Source: Methanocaldococcus lauensis | GTDB taxonomy: Archaea > AGJL01 > Methanococci > Methanococcales > Methanocaldococcaceae | Direction of reading: 5' to 3' | Length of the DNA stretch: 64,000 bases | Assembly: GCF_902827225.1 (NCBI RefSeq) | Contig: NZ_LR792632.1 | Coordinates: 267,030 to 331,029, forward strand | Shown here: in pieces, positions 1-10,199 of the stretch | Layout: each line of letters starts with the position of its first letter | Position numbering within the stretch: the stretch's first letter is position 1 | The notes under the pieces: model-generated | Told to the model about the DNA's origin: nothing | Databases searched by the model: none | What the model saw: only the letters and a program-made list of their open reading frames with translations | Position numbers and translations under genes: made by a program

Positions 1-453
1 ACTGACAGTAGAGGATTTAAAACAGTCCCATCTGCTGGAGCTACATATCCATTAGAAATTTATGTAAATGTTAGGGATGTTGTAAATCTTGAGGAGGGAG
101 TTTATAAGTACATCCCAGAGAAACATTCAATAGTTAGAATTTTAGATGAAGAAGTAGGGCAAAAATTAGCGTTGGCATCATTAAAACAGATGTTTATTGC
201 CGTAGCTCCAATTGTTATAATAATAGCCGCTGATTTTGAAAGAACCACAAGAGTTTATGGAGATAGAGGATTTAGATATGTTTATATGGAAGTGGGACAT
301 GTAGCTCAGAATATTTATTTAATGGCTACATCATTAGGATTGGGAACTGTGTCAGTAGGAGCATTTTATGACAGTGAAATAAAAAATATATTGGGCATTG
401 ATGAATATCCATTACTATTAATGCCCGTAGGAGTTCCACTTTCAGAGGAATAA
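1..453 (+). CDS. Nitroreductase-family protein, 3' part only
   Basis: The reading frame is open from base 1, so the gene starts outside the window; about 150 C-terminal residues are visible. The visible start PSAGATYPLEIYV, followed by EEGVYKY, resembles the FMN-binding core of SagB/ThcOx-type nitroreductases. Later come the GHVAQNIYLMATSLGLGTV helix and an MPVG-type ending, both usual for the family. Such enzymes bind FMN and reduce or oxidise small substrates or peptides; the substrate cannot be told here. An internal TTG at 172 is not a credible start, because conserved sequence continues upstream of it in frame. The TatD-like gene follows 27 bp downstream on the same strand, so the two may be co-transcribed. 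Confidence 0.85.
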   Translation, partial: TDSRGFKTVPSAGATYPLEIYVNVRDVVNLEEGVYKYIPEKHSIVRILDEEVGQKLALASLKQMFIAVAPIVIIIAADFERTTRVYGDRGFRYVYMEVGHVAQNIYLMATSLGLGTVSVGAFYDSEIKNILGIDEYPLLLMPVGVPLSEE

Positions 454-480
454 AATGTATTTAAAAAAATAGGTGAGAAT

Positions 481-1254
481 ATGATAGACACTCACATCCA
501 TTCAGATACAAGGGGATTAGAGGATTTAGAGTTAATGGCAATGTGCTTAGATGCTGTTATAACATTGGCACATGATCCATTTGAAATGAAAAATGTTAAA
601 GTTTGGGAGGCACATGTTGAAAAAATATTAATCAATGAGTTGGAGAGGGCTAAAAAAGTAGGATTAAATTTATTTATTTGTGTTGGGGTTCATCCAAGAG
701 CTATTCCACCAGAGATAGATGAAGCATTAAATAAAATAAAAAATGAATATGTAAAATATGATAAAGTTGTAGGTATTGGAGAGATTGGTTTAGAAAAAGC
801 CACAAAGGAAGAGAAAGAAGTTTTTATAAAGCAGTTAAAGTTGGCAGAAGAATTAAACATGCCTGCTGTAGTTCATACCCCAAGAAGAAATAAGGAAGAA
901 GTAACTAAAATAATACTGGAGGAAATAGATACTCTAAATCTAAAAAATAAAAATATAGTTATAGAACATTGCAATAAAGAAACAACAAAATGGGTTTTAG
1001 ATAAAGGGTTTTATGTAGGATTAACTATACAGCCAGGAAAATTAACTCCATTAGAAGCTGTTGAAATAGTTAAAGAATATAAAGATTTTGCAAACAAGAT
1101 ATTGTTAAATAGTGATTGCTCTTCAAATGCATCTGATGTCTTAGCAGTTCCAAGAACTGTTTTAAAAATGAAAATTAACAATATTGAGAAGGAGATTATC
1201 ACAAATGTAGCTCATAAAAATGCTGTAGAGTTGTTTAAGTTAAATATAGAATAA
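481..1254 (+). CDS. TatD-like metal-dependent hydrolase
   Basis: 257-residue amidohydrolase-fold protein. The metal-binding HxH is at the N-terminus (MIDTHIHSD). Further ligands are likely in VGVHPRAIP, the GEIGLE glutamate, VVHTPRR, VIEHCNK and the late aspartate of LLNSDCSSN. This order matches TatD-type TIM-barrel hydrolases, which are often nucleases or phosphoesterases. The length is normal for the family. GGTGAG lies just upstream of the ATG at 481, supporting the start. It follows the nitroreductase gene by 27 bp. The exact substrate is unknown, and a role in DNA repair is family-level inference only. Confidence 0.8.
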   Translation: MIDTHIHSDTRGLEDLELMAMCLDAVITLAHDPFEMKNVKVWEAHVEKILINELERAKKVGLNLFICVGVHPRAIPPEIDEALNKIKNEYVKYDKVVGIGEIGLEKATKEEKEVFIKQLKLAEELNMPAVVHTPRRNKEEVTKIILEEIDTLNLKNKNIVIEHCNKETTKWVLDKGFYVGLTIQPGKLTPLEAVEIVKEYKDFANKILLNSDCSSNASDVLAVPRTVLKMKINNIEKEIITNVAHKNAVELFKLNIE

Positions 1255-1257
1255 ATA

Positions 1258-1516
1258 ACCATAGAGGGGGCTATGCCCCCTCTATTGGGATACTCCCCCA
1301 TAAGATTGTATTAGTTTAATAAAAAGAGGCATTGTTTCCTAAAGGAAGCAATGCATCGGGAGTATCCCGAACCATAGGGCTTCGCCCTATTGAGATACTC
1401 AAAATTAAACAAAAAAGGCAAATATTCGGGGGTATACCAATAGGGGGCATAGCCCCCTATGGTTGGGATACTTCCCTATAAGATTGTATTTTTATTTTTT
1501 TAATAAATATTCGGGT
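1258..1516. repeat. Cluster of GC-rich hairpins and short direct repeats
   Basis: Intergenic stretch with four hairpins. 1261-1285 is an 11-bp perfect stem around TAT. 1329-1354 is a 12-bp stem with one wobble pair. 1374-1390 is a 7-bp stem around TTC. 1440-1460 is a 9-bp stem around ATA. A 28-bp direct repeat occurs at 1285-1312 and 1463-1490 with two differences, each copy just after a GGGGGC hairpin. GGGATACTCCC at 1287-1297 recurs inverted at 1358-1368. AATATTCGGG occurs at about 1421 and 1506, the second copy just before the next gene's GGTGG site. These look like degenerate copies of one hairpin unit. I saw no tRNA and no open reading frame. Confidence 0.75.
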
Positions 1517-1523
1517 GGAAATA

Positions 1524-2391
1524 ATGAAATTTTATAATCGAGAGGAAGAAGTAAATTTTTTAAAAAATTTATTGTTTATTAGAGCCGAATTCAATATTGT
1601 TTGTTTATGGGCCAAAATCTTCTGGCAAAACGACAGTAATGCTTAGGGTTATAGAGGAACTATCTAAAAGGGAGGATATAGTATTTTTCTATTATGATTT
1701 AAGGAGATATGCCACTCCTACAAAGGAAGAATTTTTAAAAATATTTTTTGAAAAAGGAGATAAGAAATATCTTTTAAATAAATTTGACTTTAATAATTTA
1801 TCTTTAAATGATGTTTTTGATAAAATCTATGAAAGTATTGAAACTGTTATAAAAGATGGTAAAAAACCAATTTTAATAATAGATGAATTGCAGAAATTAA
1901 AAAACATCTATTTCAATGGAAATGATAATGGAAAATCATTATTAAATGAGTTATTTAATCTATTTGTCCATTTAACAAAGGTTAGACATCTCTGCCACGT
2001 TATATGCTTAACCTCTGACACTCTATTCATTGAAGAGATTTATCAAAATTCTACATTTTACCTTATGAAATTGCACAGTTAATAAACAATAAAAAATTAC
2101 GTTTATCTGTTAAAGAAGCAATAAAACAGTGGATTAATATTGAGAGAAATAAGATTTTGTATTTAATATCTACTCAAAAGGAATTTGAGATTGAAAATTT
2201 AGAAAAAGCTTTGAAATTATTTGAAGATAAAATAAAAGTTGATATCAACGATATAATAAAAAACAATCTTATGGATGAGGTTAAATTTTTGATAAAAAAT
2301 GAAATTTTATTTTATGATGTTATCAATGGTATAATTTATAATTAAACCAACTTCAATAAAAAAATGGTATGCTATAAGAAAAGTTATTTAA
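1524..2391 (+). pseudogene. Archaeal P-loop ATPase, broken by several lesions
   Basis: Remnant of the archaeal AAA-type ATPase family that is multi-copy in Methanocaldococcus. The N-terminus reads MKFYNREEEVNFLKNL from ATG 1524 behind GGTGG. One extra base near 1581 shifts the frame, and Walker A (GPKSSGKTT) continues in another frame. Walker B is PILIIDELQKL. After NSTF at about 2060 a piece is missing and the frame shifts again, before PYEIAQLINNKK. The last domain runs to VINGII. There a 7-bp tandem duplication (TATAATT at 2330-2336 and 2337-2343) shifts the frame once more, and the expected tail KPTSIKKWYAIRKVI is readable at 2344-2391. Three independent lesions make an active product very unlikely. 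Confidence 0.85.
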
Positions 2392-2401
2392 GTGGGAGAT
2401 T

Positions 2402-3355
2402 ATGAAACCGTTCCACTTAGTAGCTGTCCCACACAAAGATATCTTAATATCTTAGAGGGAAGATTAAGAATGGATTTGCTGCTGATTTGTGGGAGGTTTA
2501 TTAAAATAGGGTGCTGAAGACTACCGAGACCCAGAGTTATTCTTCAAAAAGACATATCTAACCTCTGGACTAAAATCTCTAATAAAAATTGCCTCAAAGA
2601 TATTGAAAGGAAAAGGAGGAGAGCCAATAATTCAAATACAAACACCATTTGGGGGCGGGAGAACCCATTCGTTAATTGTCCTCTACCACACATTCAAAAA
2701 CCCAGAGATTGCTAAAAAATATATCCCAGATATAGAACCAATAAAGGCAAAGATTACCATAATTGTTGGAACTGCAATAACTCCAGAGAATGTAGATAAT
2801 AAAATAACAGGAACTCTATGGGGAGAGATTGAGAAACAGCTTGAAGGAGAAATAAAAACCTTAAACTCACCAATATCTCCAGGAAGTGAGAAGTTAAGGG
2901 CATTGTTAAAAAAGCATGAGACTGTTTTAATCTTAATGGATGAGGTTTTAGCATACGTAGTTAAAGCAAGAGGAATAAAAGTTGGAGATATAAACTTAGC
3001 CTCTCAAACAATTGCATTCCTTCAAGAACTAACTGAAACAGTTAAATCTCTCAGCAATACCCTCCTTGTCATAACTCTACCAGCAAGTGTCCTTGAATAT
3101 GCAGATGAAGAGGTTGCAGAAGAACTATTAGCAAAACTCCAAAAGGTTGTTGGAAAAATAGAGAAAATCTACACTCCAGTTTCTGGAGAGGAAATCTATG
3201 AAGTTATAAGAAGAAGGTTATTCCAAAGAATTGATGAAGAAGATGTAAAAAACATTGTGGATGAATTTATCGACTATTATGAAAGAGAGGGCATTTTAAT
3301 AAATAAATCCCAATACAGAGAAAAGATGATAAAAAGCTACCCATTCCATCCATAG
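2402..3355 (+). pseudogene. DUF499-type ATPase, frameshifted and 3'-truncated
   Basis: Translation from ATG 2402 gives MKPFHLVAVPHKDIL, the typical opening of DUF499/COG1483 ATPases. It is interrupted by an 8-bp tandem duplication (ATATCTTA at 2439-2446 and 2447-2454). Pieces such as AADLWEVY then appear in other frames between 2460 and 2516. From about 2516 one frame stays open for 279 codons. The P-loop there is FGGGRTH, where the family normally has GGGKTH, so the Walker lysine is replaced. Walker B is LILMDEVLAYV. The frame stops at YPFHP, at 3353-3355, far short of the roughly 1000 residues usual for the family, and carB2 ends only 7 bp on. These ATPases often sit in archaeal methylase-linked defence islands; no partner gene is seen here. 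Confidence 0.8.
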
Positions 3356-3361
3356 TAATAA

Positions 3362-5224
3362 TTATTCTCTTTTCTTTATACTTGCATCAAGTTCATTTAA
3401 GGAATAGACATTTAACTCCCCAGTTCTTACAGATTCTATTGCCTTTACAGCCGCTTTTGCCCCGGGAATTGTAGTTATATATGGAATTCCTAAATCAACC
3501 GCCGCTCTTCTTATATAATATCCATCAGATTTAGCCTTTTTACCAGAGGAAGTGTTTATTATTAAGTGTATCTTTCCATCTTTCATTAACTTTAAAATGT
3601 TGTCATTAGGACTTTCAGAGATTTTCTTAACTAATATTGCTGGAATTCCATTTTCTCTCAAAACCTTAGCAGTTCCTTCTGTTGCATATATTGTAAATCC
3701 AAGTTCATGTAATTTTTTAGCAATATCAACAATATGTTTTTTATCTTTATCTCTAACACTAATAAATACATTCCCAACTATTGGCAGCTCCATATTTGCT
3801 GATAGTTGAGCTTTATAATACGCTTTACCAAAGTCTTTATCTATTCCAATAGCCTCTCCTGTTGATTTCATCTCTGGTCCTAAGACAGGATCAACTCCTG
3901 GCAGTTTTTGGAATGGGAACACTGCCTCTTTAATTGATACATACTTTGGTTTTGCAATCCAAACTTTCTCAGAGACTTCTACAACATTGTTGTAATCTTT
4001 AATCAACTCCTCCAACTTTTTCCCAAGCATAACTTTTGTAGCCAACTTAGCCAAAGGAATACCAATAGATTTACTTACATAAGGAACAGTTCTTGAAGCT
4101 CTTGGATTAGCCTCTAAAACATAAACAACTCCATCCTTAACTGCATACTGAACATTTAATAATCCTACTATATTTAACTCCCTTGCTAACTTTGCTGTAT
4201 AATCTATAACTTTATCAATAATTTCCTTAGGTAGTGTTTGAGGAGGAATTACTGTTGCTGAATCCCCACTATGAACTCCTGCCTCTTCAATATGTTCCAT
4301 TATTGCTCCAATTAAAACACTCTCTCCATCACAAACAGCATCGACATCTAACTCAATAGCATCTTCCAAAAATTTATCAATTAATACAGGATGTTCCTCT
4401 GAAACTTTAACAGCCTCTTCCATATATTCTATTAACTCATCCTCACTATAAACAATCTGCATTGCCCTTCCTCCTAAAACATAGGAAGGTCTAACTAAGA
4501 CAGGATATCCAATTCTTTTAGCTATCTTTAAAGCCTCTTCTTTTGTAAAAGCTGTTCCACCTTCTGCTTGAGGAATTCCTAATTTCTTTAACAATTTAGA
4601 AAACTCTTCCCTATCTTCAGCAACGTTTATATTTTCTGGGCTCGTTCCTAATATATTAACACCAGCCTCCTTTAACTTCATAGCTAAGTTTATTGCTGTT
4701 TGTCCTCCAAATTGGACAATAACTCCTAAAAACTCTCCTCTCTCTTTTTCTTTTTCAACTATATTTAGAACATCTTCAAAAGTTATTGGCTCAAAATAGA
4801 GTTTATCTGATGTATCATAATCTGTTGAAACAGTCTCTGGGTTGTTGTTTATAATTATTGCCTCAATTCCCATTTCTTTCAATGCTAAGACTGCATGAAC
4901 ACTTGAATAGTCAAACTCAATTCCCTGACCAATTCTTATTGGACCAGAACCTAAAATAATAGCCTTTTTTCTGTCTGAGGGATTACTTTCATCCTGTTCT
5001 TTATATACATAAGTTTCATATGCAGAGTAGTAATAAGGAGTTTTAGCCTCAAACTCTGCGGCACAGGTATCTACCATTTTATATACTGGAACTATTCCAA
5101 GTTTCTTTCTCAACTCTCTAATGTCTTTTTCATCTAATCCTAACAAATGAGATATCTGTTTATCAGAAAATCCTAATTTTTTTGCCTTTAATAAAATTTC
5201 TTTCAATTTATTCTTTTTATCCAT
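3362..5224 (-). CDS. carB2: Carbamoyl-phosphate synthase large chain, C-terminal half
   Basis: 620 residues, the second half of CarB, encoded as a separate gene. Residues 1-60 keep the helical domain (SDKQISHLLGLDEKDIRELR). Next comes the second ATP-grasp unit, which forms carbamoyl phosphate from carbamate, with IILGSGPIRIGQGIEFDYS and a GGRAMQIVY loop. The C-terminal MGS-like allosteric domain is present (IYATEGTAKVL, TTIPGAKAAV). It must work with the product of the upstream gene and with CarA, which is not in the window, to feed pyrimidine and arginine synthesis. It starts at ATG 5224 behind GGTGG, 13 bp after carB1, so both are one operon. Confidence 0.97.
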   Translation of the reverse strand: MDKKNKLKEILLKAKKLGFSDKQISHLLGLDEKDIRELRKKLGIVPVYKMVDTCAAEFEAKTPYYYSAYETYVYKEQDESNPSDRKKAIILGSGPIRIGQGIEFDYSSVHAVLALKEMGIEAIIINNNPETVSTDYDTSDKLYFEPITFEDVLNIVEKEKERGEFLGVIVQFGGQTAINLAMKLKEAGVNILGTSPENINVAEDREEFSKLLKKLGIPQAEGGTAFTKEEALKIAKRIGYPVLVRPSYVLGGRAMQIVYSEDELIEYMEEAVKVSEEHPVLIDKFLEDAIELDVDAVCDGESVLIGAIMEHIEEAGVHSGDSATVIPPQTLPKEIIDKVIDYTAKLARELNIVGLLNVQYAVKDGVVYVLEANPRASRTVPYVSKSIGIPLAKLATKVMLGKKLEELIKDYNNVVEVSEKVWIAKPKYVSIKEAVFPFQKLPGVDPVLGPEMKSTGEAIGIDKDFGKAYYKAQLSANMELPIVGNVFISVRDKDKKHIVDIAKKLHELGFTIYATEGTAKVLRENGIPAILVKKISESPNDNILKLMKDGKIHLIINTSSGKKAKSDGYYIRRAAVDLGIPYITTIPGAKAAVKAIESVRTGELNVYSLNELDASIKKRE

Positions 5225-5237
5225 AGAACCACCATAT

Positions 5238-6671
5238 TTAAAAATTCTCTTTAAGTTTTTCTAACTCATTTTTCATATCAACAATATTCTTAATCTTTCT
5301 AATGAAAAATTCGTCAATATTTGTTAATTCACAGATTTTTTCAACGCTCCAACCTTTCTCTAATGCCTTTGCTATAACAAAAATCCTCTCATCAGTTGGA
5401 TTTTTCAAAATATCTTCAATTTCTTCCTCACTGTAATCCTTATCCTTTCCATCTCCAATTAATCCCAATCTTCCGATATCTAAACTTCTAATAGCCTTTT
5501 GTAAAGCTTCTTCAAAAGATCTACCTATTGCCATCACTTCCCCAGTAGATTTCATACTCGTTCCTAATCTCTTATCTACAGTTTTAAACTTATCAAATGG
5601 CCATCTTGGTATTTTCACAACTACATAATCCAATGTAGGCTCAAAGCTTGCTGGTGTCTCTTTAGTAACATCATTTAATATTTCATCCAATGTTTTTCCA
5701 ATTGCTATTTTAGCGGCAATTCTTGCTATTGGATAACCAGTAGCCTTACTTGCTAAAGCTGAACTTCTTGAAACTCTTGGATTAACTTCAATAACTCTAT
5801 ACTCAGTCATTTCCTTATTTACAGCAAACTGTATATTACAACCTCCTTCAACTCCCAAGTGTCTTATAATTTTTATAGCCGCATTCCTTAATTTTTGATA
5901 AAACTCATCTGGTAATGTCTGTATTGGAGAGACAACAATACTCTCTCCTGTATGTATTCCCATTGGATCTATATTTTCCATACCACAAACAATAATACAT
6001 GTATCTTTTCTATCTCTCATAACCTCTAACTCAAATTCTTTCCAACCTAAAACACTCTCATCGATTAAAACTTGGTTAATTATAGAATATTTTAAACCTT
6101 TTGATGTAATATCTATTAACTCCTCCTCATTGTGGGCTATTCCTCCACCAGTTCCTCCTAATGTAAATGCAGGTCTAACAATAACTGGATAACCAATTTC
6201 TTCAGCAAATTTTAATGCCTCATCAACTGAATTAACTGCCTTACACTTTGTAACTGGCTCGTTAATTTCAGCCATTGCCTTAGCAAAAAGCTCTCTATCT
6301 TCTGCTATTTCAATCGTTCTTATATTTGAACCTAATAATTTTATTCCGTATTTGTCTAAAATTCCTCTTCTATGTAACTCCAAAGCCAAATTAAGCCCAG
6401 TCTGTCCTCCCATTGTTGGTAAAATAGCGTCTGGTCTCTCTTTTTCAATAATCTTTTCAACTATTTTTGGATGTAATGGCTCTAAATAAACTTTATCAGC
6501 CATTTCAATATCTGTTTGTATTGTTGCGGGATTTGAATTAACTAAAATAGTATAAATTCCCTCTTCTTTCAAAGCTTTACAAGCCTGAGAACCAGAAAAA
6601 TCGAACTCTGCTGCCTGTCCAATAACTATTGGTCCAGAACCAAAAACCATAACTTTATTAATACTCTCCAT
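5238..6671 (-). CDS. carB1: Carbamoyl-phosphate synthase large chain, N-terminal half
   Basis: 477 residues, the first half of CarB. It holds the ATP-grasp unit that activates bicarbonate to carboxyphosphate ([19 protein letters not shown], the glycine-rich [13 protein letters not shown] loop, [20 protein letters not shown]) and part of the connecting oligomerisation domain, and it ends at KLKENF. The two halves together match one bacterial CarB. ATG 6671 is preferred over TTG 6674, because GGTGA lies six bases upstream of the ATG. It is divergent from gltX across about 106 bp that must hold both promoters. In M. jannaschii, from memory, the two halves are separated by other genes; here they adjoin. 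Confidence 0.97.
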   Translation of the reverse strand: MESINKVMVFGSGPIVIGQAAEFDFSGSQACKALKEEGIYTILVNSNPATIQTDIEMADKVYLEPLHPKIVEKIIEKERPDAILPTMGGQTGLNLALELHRRGILDKYGIKLLGSNIRTIEIAEDRELFAKAMAEINEPVTKCKAVNSVDEALKFAEEIGYPVIVRPAFTLGGTGGGIAHNEEELIDITSKGLKYSIINQVLIDESVLGWKEFELEVMRDRKDTCIIVCGMENIDPMGIHTGESIVVSPIQTLPDEFYQKLRNAAIKIIRHLGVEGGCNIQFAVNKEMTEYRVIEVNPRVSRSSALASKATGYPIARIAAKIAIGKTLDEILNDVTKETPASFEPTLDYVVVKIPRWPFDKFKTVDKRLGTSMKSTGEVMAIGRSFEEALQKAIRSLDIGRLGLIGDGKDKDYSEEEIEDILKNPTDERIFVIAKALEKGWSVEKICELTNIDEFFIRKIKNIVDMKNELEKLKENF

Positions 6672-6777
6672 CAATATTCACCACACTTATTAAACCTAAT
6701 TAAAATATATAAACTTCAAATAAGAGTATCCTTTTCATAATAATCAGTTAAGGTTTTTAAAGTTAATGGTGATGAAT

Positions 6778-8445
6778 ATGGAAAATGTGAAAAAAAAGAT
6801 TTTAGCAATTGCATTAAAAAACGCTATAGATCACAATGGTAAAGCTAATCCTAAGGCAGTTTTGGGTAGATTTTTGGCAGAAAATCCAGAATATAGAAAA
6901 AAAGCTAAGGAAGTTTCACAAGTTGTAGAAAAAGTTGTCAAAGAAATAGAAAATTTATCTATAGATGATCTGAAAAAAATGCTAAAGGATTTGGGAGTAA
7001 ATGTTGAAGAAAAAGGTAAGAAGGAGAAGGACTTAGAGTTACCAAATGTAAAAGATAAGGTTGTTATGAGATTTGCACCAAATCCTTCTGGGCCTTTACA
7101 CATAGGACACGCAAGAGCGGCAGTTCTAAACGATTACTTTGTCAAAAAGTATGGAGGAAAATTAATTTTGAGATTAGAAGATACTGATCCAAAAAGAGTT
7201 TTACCTGAAGCTTATGATATGATTAAGGAAGATTTGGATTGGTTGGGAGTTAAAGTTGATGAAATTGTAATACAATCAGACAGAATGGAAATTTATTACG
7301 AATATGGAAAAAAATTAATAGAAATGGGATATGCCTATGTTTGTGAATGTGAGCCAGAAGAATTTAGAAAATTGAGAAATAAAGGAATTCCTTGTAAATG
7401 TAGGGAGAGGAGTGTTGAGGAAAATTTAGACCTTTGGGAAAAAATGCTTAATGGAAAAATAGAAAATGTTGCTGTTAGGTTAAAAACAGATATAAGGCAT
7501 AAAAATCCATCAATTAGAGATTTTCCAATATTTAGAATTGAAAAGACCCCTCACCCAAGAACTGAAGATAAATATGTTGTTTATCCATTAATGAACTTCT
7601 CAGTGCCTATTGATGATTACTTGTTAGGAATGACACATGTTTTAAGAGGAAAGGATCATATTGTAAATACTGAAAAGCAATCTTATATATATAAATACTT
7701 CAATTGGAAGATGCCAGAATTTATACATTATGGAATTTTAAAAATAGAAGATACAGTTTTAAGCACATCATCAATTTATAAAGGAATTAAAGAAGGGCTT
7801 TATAGTGGATGGGATGATGTTAGATTGGGAACTTTAAGAGCTTTAAGAAGGAGAGGAATTAAAGCGGAGGCGATATATGAGATAATGAAAAGAATTGGTA
7901 TTAAGCAGGCAGATGTTAAATTTTCGTGGGAGAATTTATATGCAATAAATAAAGAATTAATTGATAAAGATGCAAGAAGATTTTTCTTCGTTTGGAATCC
8001 TAAAAAACTCGTTATTGAAAATGCTAAAAAGAGAATTTTAAATCTTAGAATGCATCCTGACAGACCAGAGTTTGGTAAAAGAGAACTAATATTTGATGGA
8101 GAAGTTTATGTAGTTGGAGATGAGATTGAAGAGGGTAAGATGTATAGATTAATGGAACTCTTCAATATAGTCGTTGAAAAAATTAATGATATAATTAAAG
8201 CAAAATATCACTCAGATGACTTCAAAATAGCAAGAAAAAATAAGGCTAAAATTATACATTGGATTCCTATAAAAGATAGTCTAAAAGTTAAGGTTTTAAT
8301 GCCTACTGGTGAAATAAAAGAGGGCTTTGCTGAAAAAGATTTTAAAATAGTTAATGTAGATGATATTGTTCAATTTGAAAGATTTGGATTTGTTAGAGTT
8401 GATAAAAAAGATGATGAAATTATTTGTTGTTATGCTCACAGATAA
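6778..8445 (+). CDS. gltX: Glutamyl-tRNA synthetase, archaeal type
   Basis: Class I synthetase charging tRNA-Glu; archaeal members are usually non-discriminating and also glutamylate tRNA-Gln, which GatDE then amidates. The HIGH motif is [13 protein letters not shown], with the first His near residue 108. The KMSKS region is divergent (LSTSS, residues 328-332), as in archaeal/eukaryotic GlxRS. A beta-barrel C-terminal anticodon domain replaces the bacterial helical one. The N-terminal 100 residues are the usual archaeal helical extension. Three in-frame ATGs exist at 6766, 6772 and 6778; GGTGA at 6768-6772 fits the one at 6778, giving 555 residues. A tRNA-Gln gene is also in this window. Confidence 0.96.
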   Translation: MENVKKKILAIALKNAIDHNGKANPKAVLGRFLAENPEYRKKAKEVSQVVEKVVKEIENLSIDDLKKMLKDLGVNVEEKGKKEKDLELPNVKDKVVMRFAPNPSGPLHIGHARAAVLNDYFVKKYGGKLILRLEDTDPKRVLPEAYDMIKEDLDWLGVKVDEIVIQSDRMEIYYEYGKKLIEMGYAYVCECEPEEFRKLRNKGIPCKCRERSVEENLDLWEKMLNGKIENVAVRLKTDIRHKNPSIRDFPIFRIEKTPHPRTEDKYVVYPLMNFSVPIDDYLLGMTHVLRGKDHIVNTEKQSYIYKYFNWKMPEFIHYGILKIEDTVLSTSSIYKGIKEGLYSGWDDVRLGTLRALRRRGIKAEAIYEIMKRIGIKQADVKFSWENLYAINKELIDKDARRFFFVWNPKKLVIENAKKRILNLRMHPDRPEFGKRELIFDGEVYVVGDEIEEGKMYRLMELFNIVVEKINDIIKAKYHSDDFKIARKNKAKIIHWIPIKDSLKVKVLMPTGEIKEGFAEKDFKIVNVDDIVQFERFGFVRVDKKDDEIICCYAHR

Positions 8446-8477
8446 AAATTATTTATTAAATCCCATCCTTTTATATT

Positions 8478-8502
8478 AAAAAATTAAATAAAAAAAGAAA
8501 AG
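8478..8502 (-). terminator. T-rich terminator after the S-layer gene
   Basis: On the minus strand, immediately after the S-layer stop codon, the sequence has successive T runs (TTTTCTTTTTTTATTT, then TTTTTT). Oligo-T runs on the non-template strand are the usual archaeal intrinsic termination signal. gltX converges from the other side and ends at 8445. Confidence 0.5.
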
Positions 8503-8511
8503 TTAAAGGAT

Positions 8512-10194
8512 TTAGAGGTTTTTAATTAAGTACTCTGCAGCTTCTCTTGTCTTATCTCTGTCTCCACCAGCAACTACAACAACATCGTATCCGTTTGCTG
8601 CACCTTTGACAATTTCGATAACTGGTCCTGATGTGTTGTTAATTGGAACTGGTAACTTACCACTATCTTGGAGTTCTTTTGTTAATTTGTTTGCAACTGG
8701 TCCTCCAACTAAGACTAAGTTCTTGTCTGCTGTGTCTAAGCTAACTTCAGTATCTAATTTTGCGATTGGTGCGGTTAATGCACATGGTTCAACTGCTAAT
8801 GCTTTAATACCTTTTAATTTAACATCTGCATTTAATGCTGATACTGTTTCTCCAATATTTAAAGTAGTTTCAACACTTTTATCCATTGAGAAGTATGCAT
8901 ATAGCTTGTCATTTTTGTCTTTATCGTCTAATTTGAATGTTACATAATCTGCAATATCTAGCTCATCTCCACTATCTAAATTGTCTAATTTATCTCCTTC
9001 ATATCTTAAAGCAATACCTGTTACATTGTCATTATTACTTATACTCTTTTCTAATGTAAGCCCATTACTTCCTTTTACAACTGCATAAATTTTCCAATCA
9101 GGTATGTATTCTTTTCCAAGATCTAATTCTTTAACATCTCTTGCAATTAATAATTCAGCATATCCATAATGTTCTCCAATATCCATCCAAGCACTGTGTA
9201 CTACAACACCTACCTTATCTCCATATATAACCTTCATTGATGTTGTATTTGTTATAGTATCAGATTTTGTAGCAACAACTTTTCCATCTTTTAATATGTC
9301 AATAGTTACCTTGTATTCTCCCTCTTTTGTGGATTTTAATACTGAATCTACTTTAACTTCATAACCATTTCCTACATTGTATGTATCTCCCTCTTTTAAA
9401 ACACCATCATATACTGGGGTACCAAGATATATAGTGTCCTCATCAGCGTCAATGTCAATTACTGCCTGTTCTTGACCTAAAAATGGTATTCTCATACCTC
9501 TATCTAATGGGATAGTATTAGTAAAGTTACTTTCGTCATCTTTGTATGCTAATGACATATAAATAGCACTTTTTTTCTCTATAGTTAATTCATCAGTACT
9601 ATCATTCTTTAATGCTACAGCAACAAGTTCTCCTGCGTCATCATCACTACCATACCAATCTGATGGGTCAATATCTTCAATTTTTAACATTGTGGAAACA
9701 TCTCCCAAGCTAACGACTTTATTTACATCGGTTCCTAAACCATTTAAGTTTAACATATTTACGGTAAGGTTACCTGCATCAGCAAGAGTTTCATTAATGT
9801 CATCGGAATAGTCACTATCTGAAGCAGCAACAAATACTGTATAGTTGTTTTGAGGAATATTATTTCCTGACTTTAGTATGTTGTAATCATCTGAATTAGC
9901 TTCAGCGTGAATCTTTAAGTCAGCACTACCATCTTCGACAGTACCCTCTTTGTAGCATAATGAACCTATTTTTGCAGCGATGTCTGCTGCTGAAACTACA
10001 TCCATTGTTGATGGAGCGTTAGCTCCAACAACAACATAACAGTTTGGCTGTCCATCCTTAACTACAATATCTTTTATATCTTTTATATCTCCACCAACAA
10101 CATTTACATCTGCAGCTACTCCACTTGCTAATGCAGTAGCTACCATTGCTCCTCCAACTGCAATTGCCCCTATTTTCTTTAAACTCATTGCCAT
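8512..10194 (-). CDS. slmA: S-layer protein
   Basis: 560-residue precursor of the surface-layer glycoprotein that forms the cell wall. The signal peptide MAMSLKKIGAIAVGGAM...ASGVAA is clear, with cleavage likely near residue 28 before DVNVVGG. The mature part is acidic and beta-rich. Both ends carry the putative-surface-antigen repeats of Methanococcales S-layers: VGANAPSTMDVVSAADIA near the N-terminus, and LVGGPVANKLTKEL followed by VVVVAGGDRDKTREAAEYL at the C-terminus. N-X-S/T sites such as NDST and NTTS could be glycosylated. GGTGAT five bases before ATG 10194 fixes the start. It is probably among the most highly expressed genes here, which fits the strong promoter upstream and the T-rich terminator downstream. 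The symbol follows other Methanococcales and is tentative. Confidence 0.93.
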   Translation of the reverse strand: MAMSLKKIGAIAVGGAMVATALASGVAADVNVVGGDIKDIKDIVVKDGQPNCYVVVGANAPSTMDVVSAADIAAKIGSLCYKEGTVEDGSADLKIHAEANSDDYNILKSGNNIPQNNYTVFVAASDSDYSDDINETLADAGNLTVNMLNLNGLGTDVNKVVSLGDVSTMLKIEDIDPSDWYGSDDDAGELVAVALKNDSTDELTIEKKSAIYMSLAYKDDESNFTNTIPLDRGMRIPFLGQEQAVIDIDADEDTIYLGTPVYDGVLKEGDTYNVGNGYEVKVDSVLKSTKEGEYKVTIDILKDGKVVATKSDTITNTTSMKVIYGDKVGVVVHSAWMDIGEHYGYAELLIARDVKELDLGKEYIPDWKIYAVVKGSNGLTLEKSISNNDNVTGIALRYEGDKLDNLDSGDELDIADYVTFKLDDKDKNDKLYAYFSMDKSVETTLNIGETVSALNADVKLKGIKALAVEPCALTAPIAKLDTEVSLDTADKNLVLVGGPVANKLTKELQDSGKLPVPINNTSGPVIEIVKGAANGYDVVVVAGGDRDKTREAAEYLIKNL

Positions 10195-10199
10195 ATCTT

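Noticed and set aside
1258-1516. Possible CRISPR array in the hairpin repeat region
   Set aside because: Only two copies of the longest repeat, imperfect and unevenly spaced, with no constant spacer length and no cas genes.
1570-2454. Programmed frameshifting in the two ATPase genes
   Set aside because: Several unrelated lesions, exact tandem duplications, a missing internal piece and a changed Walker lysine fit gene decay, not recoding.
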